A DNA stretch of 32,811 nucleotides from NCBI GenBank assembly GCA_026984055.1, contig JALSSX010000280.1, forward strand, positions 1 to 32,811. Direction: 5' to 3'. Positions 15,369 through 24,377 of the stretch are shown one piece after another; within the stretch, counting starts at the first letter, position 1, and the number at the start of each line of letters is the position of its first letter. Both the position numbers and the translations under genes were made by a program. Source of the stretch: Sedimenticola sp. (lineage in GTDB: Bacteria > Pseudomonadota > Gammaproteobacteria > Chromatiales > Chromatiaceae). Below the pieces are notes generated by a model. The model made no database searches, was not told the DNA's origin, and worked only from the letters and a program-made list of their open reading frames with translations.

Positions 15369-16261
15369 TCAAGCGCTCCGACGAGGCGTTTCAACGTCAC
15401 ATCGAACAGGCCGAACAGATCACCCGCGCCATCCGCGCCTCCAACAGTGAACGGCAGCTCGACCACCGGCACGTCCAGTTTATTCGCCAGCCATCGCGCC
15501 GGACGGGGATCCATCATCGCGGCGCGCACGATCATGGCGGGCGGCTGATTGGCCAATCGAGTGGTCAGTTCGGCAAGGTGCGCCGGAGTCGGCGGCAGGC
15601 CTGGCTTCGGTTCCAGCTCACCGAGGCGGTGGATACCCAGCCAGTCTTCAAGATAGACCCACTGGTCGTGGTATACCACCCAACCCTTGCCACGCAGCGC
15701 CTCGCCCTGCTTCCGCCAGCGCTGTATCGCGGCGGTCCAGCGCGCCGCGAAGTCTTGGTAATGATGCTGGTAGTCCGCGGAGCCAGCAGGATCGATCTCG
15801 GCCAAGCGTTTTTCCAGCGCTGTCGCAACCTGGGCGAGACGACGTGGGTCGGTGTTAATATGAGGATTACCGGAGGCATGCACATCGCCATTGGCGCGTG
15901 TGAGCTGGCGTGGAATCTCCAGCCGTTGCACCTGCTCAGCAGCCATGAACAGGCCCGGACTGCCGTTTCGGATGCGTGCGTTGCCAGCTTTGCGCAGCAA
16001 CACGGGCAACCAGCCGATCTCCAATTCCGCGCCGGTGCAAACCGCCAGGTCGGCGCGTCGAAGATGTGAGATGAGGGCCGGTCGGGCCTGCACATGGTGG
16101 GGATCTTGCAGGGCATTGGTGGCGGTATAGACCTTTACTCTATCGCCGCCGATTTCCCGCACCAAGGCGCCCCATTCCGGTTCGCAGGCAAATACCGACA
16201 AGGCGGCCTGGCTGGGCTGGCTGAGTACGATGAAGACGAGGGAAAGAATGACACGTTGCAT
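15365..16261 (-). CDS. Periplasmic metal-binding protein of an ABC transporter (ZnuA-like)
   Basis: A 298-residue protein with a cleavable signal peptide (MQRVILSLVFIVLSQPSQA). Probable metal ligands follow the family order: the DPHH pair at 55-56, His134 in GNPHINTDPRR, His198 in VVYHDQW and an acidic residue in the C-terminal lobe near AAMMDPRPA (Asp251). The long His/Asp-rich loop of many zinc-specific ZnuA proteins is missing; only VHASGNPH remains in that place. The ending PFTVGGADGAGDLFGLFD resembles zinc-binding proteins encoded with outer-membrane barrels. GAGGAG lies nine bases before the ATG at 16261, and the gene follows the barrel gene after 13 bases. Confidence 0.9.
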   Translation of the reverse strand: MQRVILSLVFIVLSQPSQAALSVFACEPEWGALVREIGGDRVKVYTATNALQDPHHVQARPALISHLRRADLAVCTGAELEIGWLPVLLRKAGNARIRNGSPGLFMAAEQVQRLEIPRQLTRANGDVHASGNPHINTDPRRLAQVATALEKRLAEIDPAGSADYQHHYQDFAARWTAAIQRWRKQGEALRGKGWVVYHDQWVYLEDWLGIHRLGELEPKPGLPPTPAHLAELTTRLANQPPAMIVRAAMMDPRPARWLANKLDVPVVELPFTVGGADGAGDLFGLFDVTLKRLVGALE

Positions 16262-16274
16262 GATGAAACACTCC

Positions 16275-17645
16275 TCAGTACGTATGCGCGCCATGGGCGC
16301 CCAGGCTCATGATGTATTGCAAAGTCCATGCATTGTTCGCTTGCCGCGTGGACTTGTCATAGGTGTATTGCAGGCGCAAGCGGCTGAACTCGCTGTTAGA
16401 CCAGTCCAGCATCAGGCTGTAATCACGTGGATCATGCCCCAGTGGATCGAGCGCGCCGCCAGCCAGCGCCGCGCCCGGATCGTCGGCATTCAAACCAGCG
16501 ATACGCGAGCCGAAGCGCCACTGTGGCATAAACTGATACACTGCTTGCACATACCAACCACGTTGCCTGCCGGAATAAGGGAGGGCAGTTCCGCCATTCG
16601 GAGTGAAGTCGCCATCCTCGTCACGCCAGAAAAACTCGCCCTGTAACTTGAAGTTGCGTAACGTCGGATCACCATTGGGCGCCCATTTCCAAATGGCATC
16701 GGCAATCCATAGATGGCTGTCCCCACTGAAGCTATCCTCGGCGCCCGGGTCGCCACTGAGGCGTTCGTCCGCGCGCGCATCCAGATAGGAGAGTCCGGCC
16801 TGCCAACTGCCGGAGAATCCGATATCGTCGCCCAGTGTAAGATATGCGGTCCAGGCCCCCATGCCGGCATGGCCAGCGCCAGCAGCCGGAAACTGTCCGC
16901 CGCGCAGATATTCACCACCGAATTCGAGATACCTATCGGTTGGCGCTACCCAGGCGAAACCGACGCCATCGTCCTTGTAAGCGCCATTTAGCATCAGGCG
17001 ATAAGGCAGTGGGCGATCGGCGAAATCGTCGGTATGTGCATGCCTTGGATTCAGATAGCCGATGTTGGAAAGAAAGCGGCCACCCTTCAACCGCATGCCG
17101 TTGCCAATCGCGGCTTCCAGGAAAGCCTCCTCCAACTCTATCGAGGTCTCGCCGTCGTCATCCGCCAGTGAAGCCGTCAGTTTGCCACTGAAGCGATTGT
17201 CTATATCGGCGGATAAACTGATCTCCGACTCGCCCAGACTGAGGCCTTCGGCACCCGGCGCGGATTCTCCACCACCAAGAAAACCCGGCACATTGCCGGC
17301 GGGATTGGAGTAAGAACGCAAAGCGCCACTCAGGACCACGCCAATCGATGGATTGAAGGCACTAGCGGCCGCCACCGGAGTCGGCGTGGGCGCCGGCAGA
17401 CTTACCGGCTGACTGGGTTGCTCGGACTGGGTCGGTGCCTCAGCCTTTTCAGCTTGAGTCAGACGCGCCTCCAGCGTATCGATACGGGCTTCGTAATCGT
17501 GCCGCAATTGTTGAATCATGGCCTTCAGCTCAGCGACATCCTGATCGCTGGCAGCGTGGGAAACCATGGGTAAAAAAACACTGGTGGAGATTGCAAGCGA
17601 GCCACAGACACGCGCCATCGCCACCCGCAAGGGGAAGGAATGCAT
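16275..17645 (-). CDS. Outer-membrane beta-barrel protein of the zinc operon
   Basis: A 456-residue protein with a signal peptide ending near HAA (residues 30-32). A short coiled-coil (ELKAMIQQLRHDYEARIDTL, about 39-58) and a Pro/Thr/Ala-rich linker (70-92) lead to a long region of alternating polar and aromatic strands (about 97-456), typical of a porin barrel. Motifs such as LEEAFLEAAIGNGMRLKGGR, GRFLSNIGYLNPRHAHTDDF and the ending QYIMSLGAHGAHTY resemble outer-membrane proteins found beside Znu-type genes. It probably lets zinc or a zinc complex across the outer membrane. GGAG lies seven bases before the ATG. Substrate is inferred only from the operon. Confidence 0.8.
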   Translation of the reverse strand: MHSFPLRVAMARVCGSLAISTSVFLPMVSHAASDQDVAELKAMIQQLRHDYEARIDTLEARLTQAEKAEAPTQSEQPSQPVSLPAPTPTPVAAASAFNPSIGVVLSGALRSYSNPAGNVPGFLGGGESAPGAEGLSLGESEISLSADIDNRFSGKLTASLADDDGETSIELEEAFLEAAIGNGMRLKGGRFLSNIGYLNPRHAHTDDFADRPLPYRLMLNGAYKDDGVGFAWVAPTDRYLEFGGEYLRGGQFPAAGAGHAGMGAWTAYLTLGDDIGFSGSWQAGLSYLDARADERLSGDPGAEDSFSGDSHLWIADAIWKWAPNGDPTLRNFKLQGEFFWRDEDGDFTPNGGTALPYSGRQRGWYVQAVYQFMPQWRFGSRIAGLNADDPGAALAGGALDPLGHDPRDYSLMLDWSNSEFSRLRLQYTYDKSTRQANNAWTLQYIMSLGAHGAHTY

Positions 17646-17707
17646 GAGAGTTCTCCAGTTTGTAACGAGACAAAGGGACGCTGACGTCCTTTACACGGGG
17701 AGGCGTC

Positions 17708-18010
17708 TCAGCACGGCGGAGCGCGGCTGGCATAGGCGCTGAAATCGGTTTGCCGCCAAGATGGTATTTGACGGACATAAACGATGGGCGTCTGAATGGG
17801 CGAAGGCGGCAGACTCGGCAAGGATAAGCTGGCATGGTCGAGTCCATGCCCGGCCAGACAGAGTCTGCAATGCGGATTCTCGCCAGCGCCAAGATGATGT
17901 AATCCATGCACCACCAACAGGGTTTGCGACACCACCAGCAATGCGGCGAGCAACCAGCGCCGCCAATGCGCCTGGAGCGACGGCTCGGTGCTGGATGGAG
18001 TAGAAGTCAT
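17708..18010 (-). CDS. Small His/Cys-rich membrane protein at the head of the zinc operon
   Basis: A 100-residue protein with one hydrophobic segment (WLLAALLVVSQTLLVVHGL, about 19-37). It is followed directly by a cluster of possible metal ligands: HGLHHLGAGENPHCRLCLAG, then HGLDH. The C-terminus ends ASRAPPC. The arrangement recalls DUF2946-type proteins found in metal operons, but I am not certain of the family. The gene lies 62 bases before the barrel gene in the same direction. No good ribosome binding site precedes the ATG at 18010. A role in handling zinc in the periplasm is inference. Confidence 0.6.
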   Translation of the reverse strand: MTSTPSSTEPSLQAHWRRWLLAALLVVSQTLLVVHGLHHLGAGENPHCRLCLAGHGLDHASLSLPSLPPSPIQTPIVYVRQIPSWRQTDFSAYASRAPPC

Positions 18011-18040
18011 AGTGACGTGGGATGCATGAATCGGGCCTAT

Positions 18041-18354
18041 GGGATATCGAAAAATTCCTTACATGGAATTTTCTCGTCCCAAAGAGAAAATACGATTGCC
18101 TCTTTGCTCACATTTTCCATCACTTATCGTGACCGAAAAGGGTGGGATATCCCTGTCTCGCTCGGGCATCTCGATTTTTCGAGATGCCCTTAACAGGCCA
18201 TTGAAAAATGGCATTTTCCAATGGCCTGTGTGCGCTACAGAGAGGCACCGCCATTTTCGATGACGGCAAATCATGGAAAATGAAGGAACCGGGGAAATCG
18301 TATTTTCCGGTTCCGTCGCTGAAGAAGTCCATGGAAGGACTTTTCAACAGCCTG
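18041..18354 (-). repeat. Composite hairpin-chain repeat, copy C (longest)
   Basis: This fills most of the 451-bp gap between the zinc operon and the tRNA. Read on the minus strand it starts like copy B (GTTGAAAAGTCC hairpin, then the GGAACCGG/CCGGTTCC hairpin at 18285-18314) and continues like copy A through CAGGCCATTGAAAAATG (18194-18228, 16 of 17 pairs). It then adds modules not seen elsewhere: a perfect 11-bp hairpin GGGCATCTCGA (18164-18189), the palindrome GGGATATCCC, and CGAAAAATTCC (18048-18076) around the loop ttacat, close to the loop ttccat of copy B. No protein-coding content is convincing. The promoter of the zinc operon must lie in or near its left end. Confidence 0.85.
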
Positions 18355-18461
18355 TTACAGATCATACCCAAGCCAAGCACTCACAGCGTGAATCCTCTCT
18401 GCATGGACAGCAAGAACTCCAGCGGCGGATGCCGCGAGAAACAGTTGAGGAGGTCAATAAT

Positions 18462-18538
<77 letters not shown>

Positions 18539-18551
18539 ATCAGAACCCGGC

Positions 18552-18580
18552 ATGCTAGGGATATATCCATCAGCTGTCAA
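18552..18580 (-). promoter_or_regulatory. Promoter of the tRNA-Pro gene
   Basis: A perfect -35 (TTGACA) is followed after exactly 17 bases by TAGCAT (four of six). The -10 ends 13 bases before the tRNA 5' end. A GC-rich stretch (GCCGGG) follows the -10, as in stable-RNA promoters under stringent control. The -35 lies just after the merR stop. Confidence 0.75.
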
Positions 18581-18586
18581 GCAGCT

Positions 18587-18946
18587 TCAGCTTTTCAGTA
18601 TGACCAGCACTTCTTCCAGTTCCGCGAGAAGCTGCTTGATGATCTCGTGGCTCTGTATCCGATCGGCGGCGGGCGACTCGTCAGAGAGCTGCTGGCGCGC
18701 GCCGCCGATGGTGAAGCCCTGTTCGTACAGCAAGCTGCGGATCTGGCGCACGACCATGACATCGTGACGTTGATAATAACGACGGTTACCGCGTCGCTTG
18801 ACCGGCTTCAGTTGCGGAAATTCCTGCTCCCAGTAGCGAAGCACATGCGGCTTGACCGCGCAGAGTTCGCTGACCTCTCCAATGGTGAAGTAACGCTTTC
18901 CAGGAATGGGTGGAAGTTCAGTTTTTGAATTCGTCGCGTCCAGCAT
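18587..18946 (-). CDS. MerR-family transcriptional regulator
   Basis: A 119-residue protein with an N-terminal winged helix-turn-helix: [28 protein letters not shown] (split at 19-46), then [30 protein letters not shown]. The C-terminal part is a short helix ([17 protein letters not shown]) suited to dimerisation. There are no cysteines in a metal-binding arrangement, so it is not a mercury sensor. This MerR gene commonly follows ihfA in gammaproteobacteria; its targets are unknown to me. The ATG lies inside the 3' end of ihfA (29-base overlap) and has GAGG just upstream. Confidence 0.92.
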   Translation of the reverse strand: MLDATNSKTELPPIPGKRYFTIGEVSELCAVKPHVLRYWEQEFPQLKPVKRRGNRRYYQRHDVMVVRQIRSLLYEQGFTIGGARQQLSDESPAADRIQSHEIIKQLLAELEEVLVILKS

Positions 18947-19226
18947 ATGCCTCTACCCTTGCCTTGAGTTTTTGTCCGGGGCGAAAAGTAACCACACGGC
19001 GGGCGGATATCGGAATCTCCTCGCCGGTTTTCGGGTTTCGGCCAGGGCGCTGACGTTTCTCGCGCAGATCGAAGTTACCGAAGCCCGACAGCTTGACCTG
19101 CTCGCCGCGCTCCAACGCCTGACGAATCTCCTCGAAAAACATTTCCACCAAGTCCTTGGCTTCACGTTTGTTGAGTCCCAGTTCATCGAACAGGTGCTCG
19201 ACCATATCTGCCTTGGTCAATGCCAT
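18918..19226 (-). CDS. ihfA: Integration host factor subunit alpha
   Basis: One half of the heterodimeric DNA-bending protein IHF. The 102-residue chain matches throughout: [47 protein letters not shown] (the beta-arm with the intercalating proline), and [22 protein letters not shown]. It starts six bases after the pheT stop and is the conserved last member of the pheST-ihfA unit. The beta subunit is not in this window. Confidence 0.97.
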   Translation of the reverse strand: MALTKADMVEHLFDELGLNKREAKDLVEMFFEEIRQALERGEQVKLSGFGNFDLREKRQRPGRNPKTGEEIPISARRVVTFRPGQKLKARVEAYAGRDEFKN

Positions 19227-19232
19227 AATCTG

Positions 19233-21611
19233 TCAGTCCCTCAATGAAATACCCAGTTGCCGCGACAACCCGGCCAAGATCTCCTGGCAGAGTTCGTCGA
19301 CACGCTCATCAATCAACGTTTCAGAATAATCCTGTAAAATCAGACTTAAAGCAAGGCTTTTTAGCCCGGACTCTATATTTCCCCCAGTATAAACATCAAA
19401 AAGCCGTACATCCTTGAGAAGCTCTCCACCGACTTCACGGATAACGGCTTCCACCTGTCCGTATTCTATGCCCAGATCCATTGCCAGGGCAAAATCCCTA
19501 CGAATCGCGGGGAAACGCGACAACGGTTGGAAGGCTGGAATCCGGCCGTCGTCCAGCGCCTCCAGCAGTAGCTCAAACAGGAATACGCCAGACGGCAGAT
19601 CCAGTAATTTTTCCAGGCGCGGATGCAACATGCCGATCCAGCCGACAAGCCTGTCGTCACGCAGGATCTTCGCGCTCTGACCGGGGTGTAATGCCGGATG
19701 CCCGGCGGCGACGAAGCGGCATGTGTCCGCTACCGCGTGGATCTTCAGCAACGCCTCGACATCGGCCTTGATGTCGAAGAAATCGACCTTCTGGCTAGGC
19801 AGGCCCCACTGTTCACGCTCGCGGGTGCCACACGCCAGCCCGCCGAGCACCGCTTGCTGGTCGATATCGTCACCCGAGCGGCGGAAGCGCAGACCGGTCT
19901 CAAACAGTCGCACGCGGTTTTGCTGACGCGCCAGGTTATGGCTGGCGGCAAGCACCAAGCCCGGCCACAAGGAGGTACGCATCACTGACATATCGCTTGA
20001 GATTGGGTTTGCCAAGGCGATGGTTTCGTCATCCGGCGCCAGCTGTTTCTGGATCTCGGGGCTGACGAAACTGTAGGTGATGGCCTCCTGATAGTCGCGG
20101 TCGACGAGTAACAGGCGCGCGCGTTGTACCGGCGTATGACGCTCCGGCGCCGGGTGCATATGCATCACCGAGCTGGCGTGTCGATCCGGGATGTTCTCGT
20201 ACCCGAAGATGCGTCCGACCTCCTCGATCAGATCGGCCTCGATGGCAATATCGAAGCGGTGTGGCGGTGGTGTCACCATCCAACCCTCGACGGTTCTCTC
20301 GACCCGCATGTCAAGACGCCGGAGGATGTCACCGACCGTCTCCACCGGCACGGCCACGCCAAGCAAGCGCTCGATGCGTTGTTCGCGCAGGATCACGGCC
20401 TCGCGCGCGGGCAACGCGCCTGGCTCGACTGCCTCGACCAGTGGCCCGGCCTTGCCACCGGCAATCGCCAGGATCAACGTGGTGGCGCGCTCGATCGCGC
20501 GCGCCGGCAGGCTGGCGTCGACGCCGCGTTCGAAGCGGTGCGATGAATCGGTATGCAAACCATAAGCACGCGCGCGGCCTGCGATCGCCAATGGCGCGAA
20601 ATGCGCGGCTTCGAGCAGGATATCCCGGGTGTCGGCGGAAACCGCCGAGTCTGCGCCGCCCATGATGCCAGCCATCGCCAGCGGCTTGGCGTCGTCGGCG
20701 ATCACCAGTGTGTCAGCGCGCAGTTCGACATTCTCGCCATTCAGCAGAGCCAGCTTCTCGCCGGCCTTCGCCATGCGTGCATGGATACCGCCTTCGATAC
20801 CTGCGAGATCGAAGGCATGCATCGGCTGGCCAAGTTCCAACATGACATAATTGGTCACGTCGACCAGCGGATCGATGCTCCGCAAGCCACAACGACGCAG
20901 TTTCTCCCGCATCCAGAACGGTGTTGGCACGCTCGGATCCACACCTTTGATAAGCCGGCCGATGTAGCGCGGACAGGCCTCTGGCGCATCCAACGTGACC
21001 GTGACGCACCTGTCGACAACGGCTTCGACTGGCGAAAGATCCGGCCATTGCAACGCCAAGCGGTCGATCACGCCGACCTCGCGCGCGATGCCGGCGATCG
21101 ACAGACAATCACCACGATCCGGCGTCAAACCGATCTCGATCTCATGATCGTCCAGCTTCGCCCAGGCGCGGAAATCCGCGCCAAGCGGGGCGTCTGCGGG
21201 TAGCGTCAGGATGCCGTCGGAGGATTCCGCAAGGCCAAGTTCCGACGCCGAACAGATCATACCGAAGGATTCCACGCCACGCAGCCTTGCCCGCTTGATC
21301 TTGAAATCACCGGGCAACACTGCGCCGATCGTTGCGACAGGCACCTTCATATCGGCGGCGACATTCACCGCTCCGCAGATGATCTGGAGCGTATCCGGTT
21401 GGCCGATATCCACTGTGCAGACGCGCAGTTTATCGGCATTTGGATGCGGGTCCACCGCCCTCACATAACCAATGAGTACGTCGCTGAAATCCGCCGCGCT
21501 CGGTTCGATCGCCTCGACCTCCAGGCCCGCCATGGTCAACTGATGCGCCAATATGGCAACGTCGACATCAGGGTTCACCCATTCACGCAACCAGGCTTCA
21601 CTGATACGCAT
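19233..21611 (-). CDS. pheT: Phenylalanyl-tRNA synthetase beta subunit
   Basis: A 792-residue subunit of the alpha2-beta2 enzyme that charges tRNA-Phe. Domains in order: N-terminal helix and EMAP/OB-type tRNA-binding domain (about 40-150, with GYVRAVDPHPNADKLRVC and QIICGAVNV); B3/B4 editing domain (about 210-385, with YVMLELGQPMHAFDL); B5 domain (about 400-475); the catalytic-like core; and a C-terminal FDX-ACB anticodon-binding domain (about 700-792, with FPAIRRDFAL and YSETLIDERVDELCQ). Length is within a few residues of the E. coli protein. It follows pheS after 11 bases. Confidence 0.98.
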   Translation of the reverse strand: MRISEAWLREWVNPDVDVAILAHQLTMAGLEVEAIEPSAADFSDVLIGYVRAVDPHPNADKLRVCTVDIGQPDTLQIICGAVNVAADMKVPVATIGAVLPGDFKIKRARLRGVESFGMICSASELGLAESSDGILTLPADAPLGADFRAWAKLDDHEIEIGLTPDRGDCLSIAGIAREVGVIDRLALQWPDLSPVEAVVDRCVTVTLDAPEACPRYIGRLIKGVDPSVPTPFWMREKLRRCGLRSIDPLVDVTNYVMLELGQPMHAFDLAGIEGGIHARMAKAGEKLALLNGENVELRADTLVIADDAKPLAMAGIMGGADSAVSADTRDILLEAAHFAPLAIAGRARAYGLHTDSSHRFERGVDASLPARAIERATTLILAIAGGKAGPLVEAVEPGALPAREAVILREQRIERLLGVAVPVETVGDILRRLDMRVERTVEGWMVTPPPHRFDIAIEADLIEEVGRIFGYENIPDRHASSVMHMHPAPERHTPVQRARLLLVDRDYQEAITYSFVSPEIQKQLAPDDETIALANPISSDMSVMRTSLWPGLVLAASHNLARQQNRVRLFETGLRFRRSGDDIDQQAVLGGLACGTREREQWGLPSQKVDFFDIKADVEALLKIHAVADTCRFVAAGHPALHPGQSAKILRDDRLVGWIGMLHPRLEKLLDLPSGVFLFELLLEALDDGRIPAFQPLSRFPAIRRDFALAMDLGIEYGQVEAVIREVGGELLKDVRLFDVYTGGNIESGLKSLALSLILQDYSETLIDERVDELCQEILAGLSRQLGISLRD

Positions 21612-21622
21612 TTCCCAACTCC

Positions 21623-23136
<1,514 letters not shown>

Positions 23137-23156
23137 GATTCAGACTCCGGATCAAA

Positions 23157-23351
23157 TCAGTAAGGCAACATGCGACGAGCCGCCGCGACATCTGCTTTAT
23201 GCACACAGGCGGGGGACCGCAGATGGCGCATCCGCTTGGTGCTTTTCTTCGTCAGGATATGACGGCGGTGGGACTGGCCGCGCTTGACCGCCCCGGAGGC
23301 TGATTTTCTGAACCGTTTGGCAGCGCCGCGGTTCGTCTTGATTTTTGGCAT
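23157..23351 (-). CDS. rpmI: 50S ribosomal protein L35
   Basis: A 64-residue L35 protein beginning [20 protein letters not shown] and containing [21 protein letters not shown]. The start at 23351 is set by the universal MPK(I/M)KT beginning of L35 and by AGGAG eight bases upstream. The frame stays open for about another 300 bases upstream, but that is the regulatory leader, not protein. One cysteine (residue 49) replaces the usual small residue near the C-terminus. Confidence 0.97.
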   Translation of the reverse strand: MPKIKTNRGAAKRFRKSASGAVKRGQSHRRHILTKKSTKRMRHLRSPACVHKADVAAARRMLPY

Positions 23352-23438
23352 TTTGGACTCCTGATAGTTTGAAGTGCTATGGAACGACCCAGGCAATGCC
23401 GTTGGCCCGGAGTCGCATGGGTCTTGCGTTTTCTCATT

Positions 23439-23571
23439 GCCGTAAACGCACCCTCTTCGCCGTGAAAGTTGCCCGTGCTTCGGCCAAGGGATGTCCGAGG
23501 CCAAGCCTACACGCACGCATTTACGGCGTTCCCGCAGACGCACCAGAGGTGTCGGATCGTGGACTTTCACG
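23439..23571 (-). promoter_or_regulatory. Candidate L20-binding leader pseudoknot of rpmI-rplT
   Basis: Two long-range pairings interleave in the mRNA. Arm 1 is CGTGAAAGT (23571-23563) with ACTTTCACG (23469-23461), nine perfect pairs. Arm 2 is GCCGTAAATGC (23527-23517) with GCGTTTACGGC (23449-23439), eleven pairs including one U-G. Their order 1-2-1'-2' is a pseudoknot. A local hairpin GCTTGGCC/GGCCGAAGC (23506-23477, one bulge) sits between arm 2 and arm 1', and CACC-tct-GGTG between arm 1 and arm 2. In E. coli L20 represses rpmI by binding a long-range pseudoknot at this place. The last arm ends 87 bases before the rpmI ATG. Confidence 0.55.
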
Positions 23572-23601
23572 CAAAAATCCGATGTTCGGCTGGCCATGGC
23601 G
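23570..23601 (-). repeat. GCCATGGCC-type short motif, copy 2
   Basis: On the minus strand this reads CGCCATGGCCAGCCGAACAT then CGGATTTTTGCG and matches 4738-4770 at 25 of 31 positions. It ends where the first arm of the rpmI leader pseudoknot begins. Confidence 0.5.
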
Positions 23602-23769
23602 ACACATGATCGCGTGACGCGCACATTGGGACATCGGCAGATGCATCCTGCAAAAAGGCGCATAGTCTACCAGACTATCGAGCGATACGCGCGGAAAATA
23701 CGATGACAGGAGGGTTTTTCCGTCTACATTGCCAGCGCGTGCAAAGCCTGGCAGCGGGTCATCGCCATG

Positions 23770-24288
23770 TCATTTCTTTTTGGGCGCTATCACCATCACC
23801 ATCTGGCGACCTTCCATCGCCGGCTGCTGTTCGACCGTGGCGATCTCTTCCAGATCCTTCTCGACGCGTCGCAGCACGTCCAGCCCGAGTTCACGATGGG
23901 CATGTTCACGACCGCGAAAGCGCATCGTGATTTTCGCTCTGTCGCCATCCTCGAGAAAACGGCGCACATTGCGCAATTTAACCTGATAGTCGCCCTCGCC
24001 GGTATGCGGGCGAAACTTCATTTCCTTGACCTGAACCTGCTTCTGTTTCTTCTTCGCCGCTTGCTTCTGCTTTTTCTGTTCGAAGACATACTTGCCGTAA
24101 TCCATGATCCGGCATACCGGCGGCTCGGCATTGGGTACGATCTCGACCAGATCCAACGTGGCCTCGCGGGCCTTTTCCAGTGCTTCCTCGATCGTGACAA
24201 TGCCGATCTGCTCACCATCCGAACCGATCAGCCGGACTTCCGGCGCGGTGATGTCGGCATTCAGACGGCTTCTTTTTGGTTTAGCGAT
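23770..24288 (-). CDS. infC: Translation initiation factor IF-3
   Basis: IF3 binds the 30S subunit and checks the start codon. The 172-residue chain covers both domains: [90 protein letters not shown] and [13 protein letters not shown]. No ATG, GTG or TTG lies at a sensible place: the nearest, a GTG at 24333, is 15 codons too early. An ATC at 24288 has GGAGG eight bases upstream and gives [10 protein letters not shown], the length expected. infC starts at AUU in E. coli, and IF3 represses its own mRNA through that poor start codon. It lies 89 bases after thrS. Confidence 0.95.
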   Translation of the reverse strand: MAKPKRSRLNADITAPEVRLIGSDGEQIGIVTIEEALEKAREATLDLVEIVPNAEPPVCRIMDYGKYVFEQKKQKQAAKKKQKQVQVKEMKFRPHTGEGDYQVKLRNVRRFLEDGDRAKITMRFRGREHAHRELGLDVLRRVEKDLEEIATVEQQPAMEGRQMVMVIAPKKK

Positions 24289-24296
24289 AACAGGTT

Positions 24297-24301
24297 CCTC
24301 C
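24297..24301 (-). promoter_or_regulatory. Ribosome binding site that fixes the ATC start of infC
   Basis: GGAGG lies eight bases before an ATC codon in frame with IF3. No standard start codon occurs at a working distance downstream of it, so the site points to a rare AUC initiation. Confidence 0.6.
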
Positions 24302-24377
24302 AACAAATTCAAAAACAACAGAAGCTTGTCCACCCGTCCATCCGAATGAAGGACAAACCAGACAAGCTTCGGTCAAC

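Larger units (their letters stand above)
23352..23769 (-). other. Long rpmI leader / infC-rpmI intergenic region
   Basis: At 418 bases this gap is long for the infC-rpmI junction. It contains the candidate L20-binding pseudoknot (23439-23571), the GCCATGGCC motif (23570-23601), and a 7-bp hairpin ATAGTCT-acc-AGACTAT (23662-23678). Open frames here lack any protein resemblance. Confidence 0.6.

Noticed and set aside
17646-17707. TTTGT-ctcgtt-ACAAA as a Zur operator before the barrel gene
   Set aside because: It is only a 5-base inverted repeat and lacks the AT-rich core of known Zur sites.
18587-18946. Mercury-resistance regulator
   Set aside because: The protein has the MerR fold but not the three metal-binding cysteines, and no mer genes are nearby.
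23352-23663. N-terminal extension of rpmI giving 168 residues
   Set aside because: L35 proteins begin at MPKIKT; the extra frame covers the regulatory leader and shows no protein conservation features.
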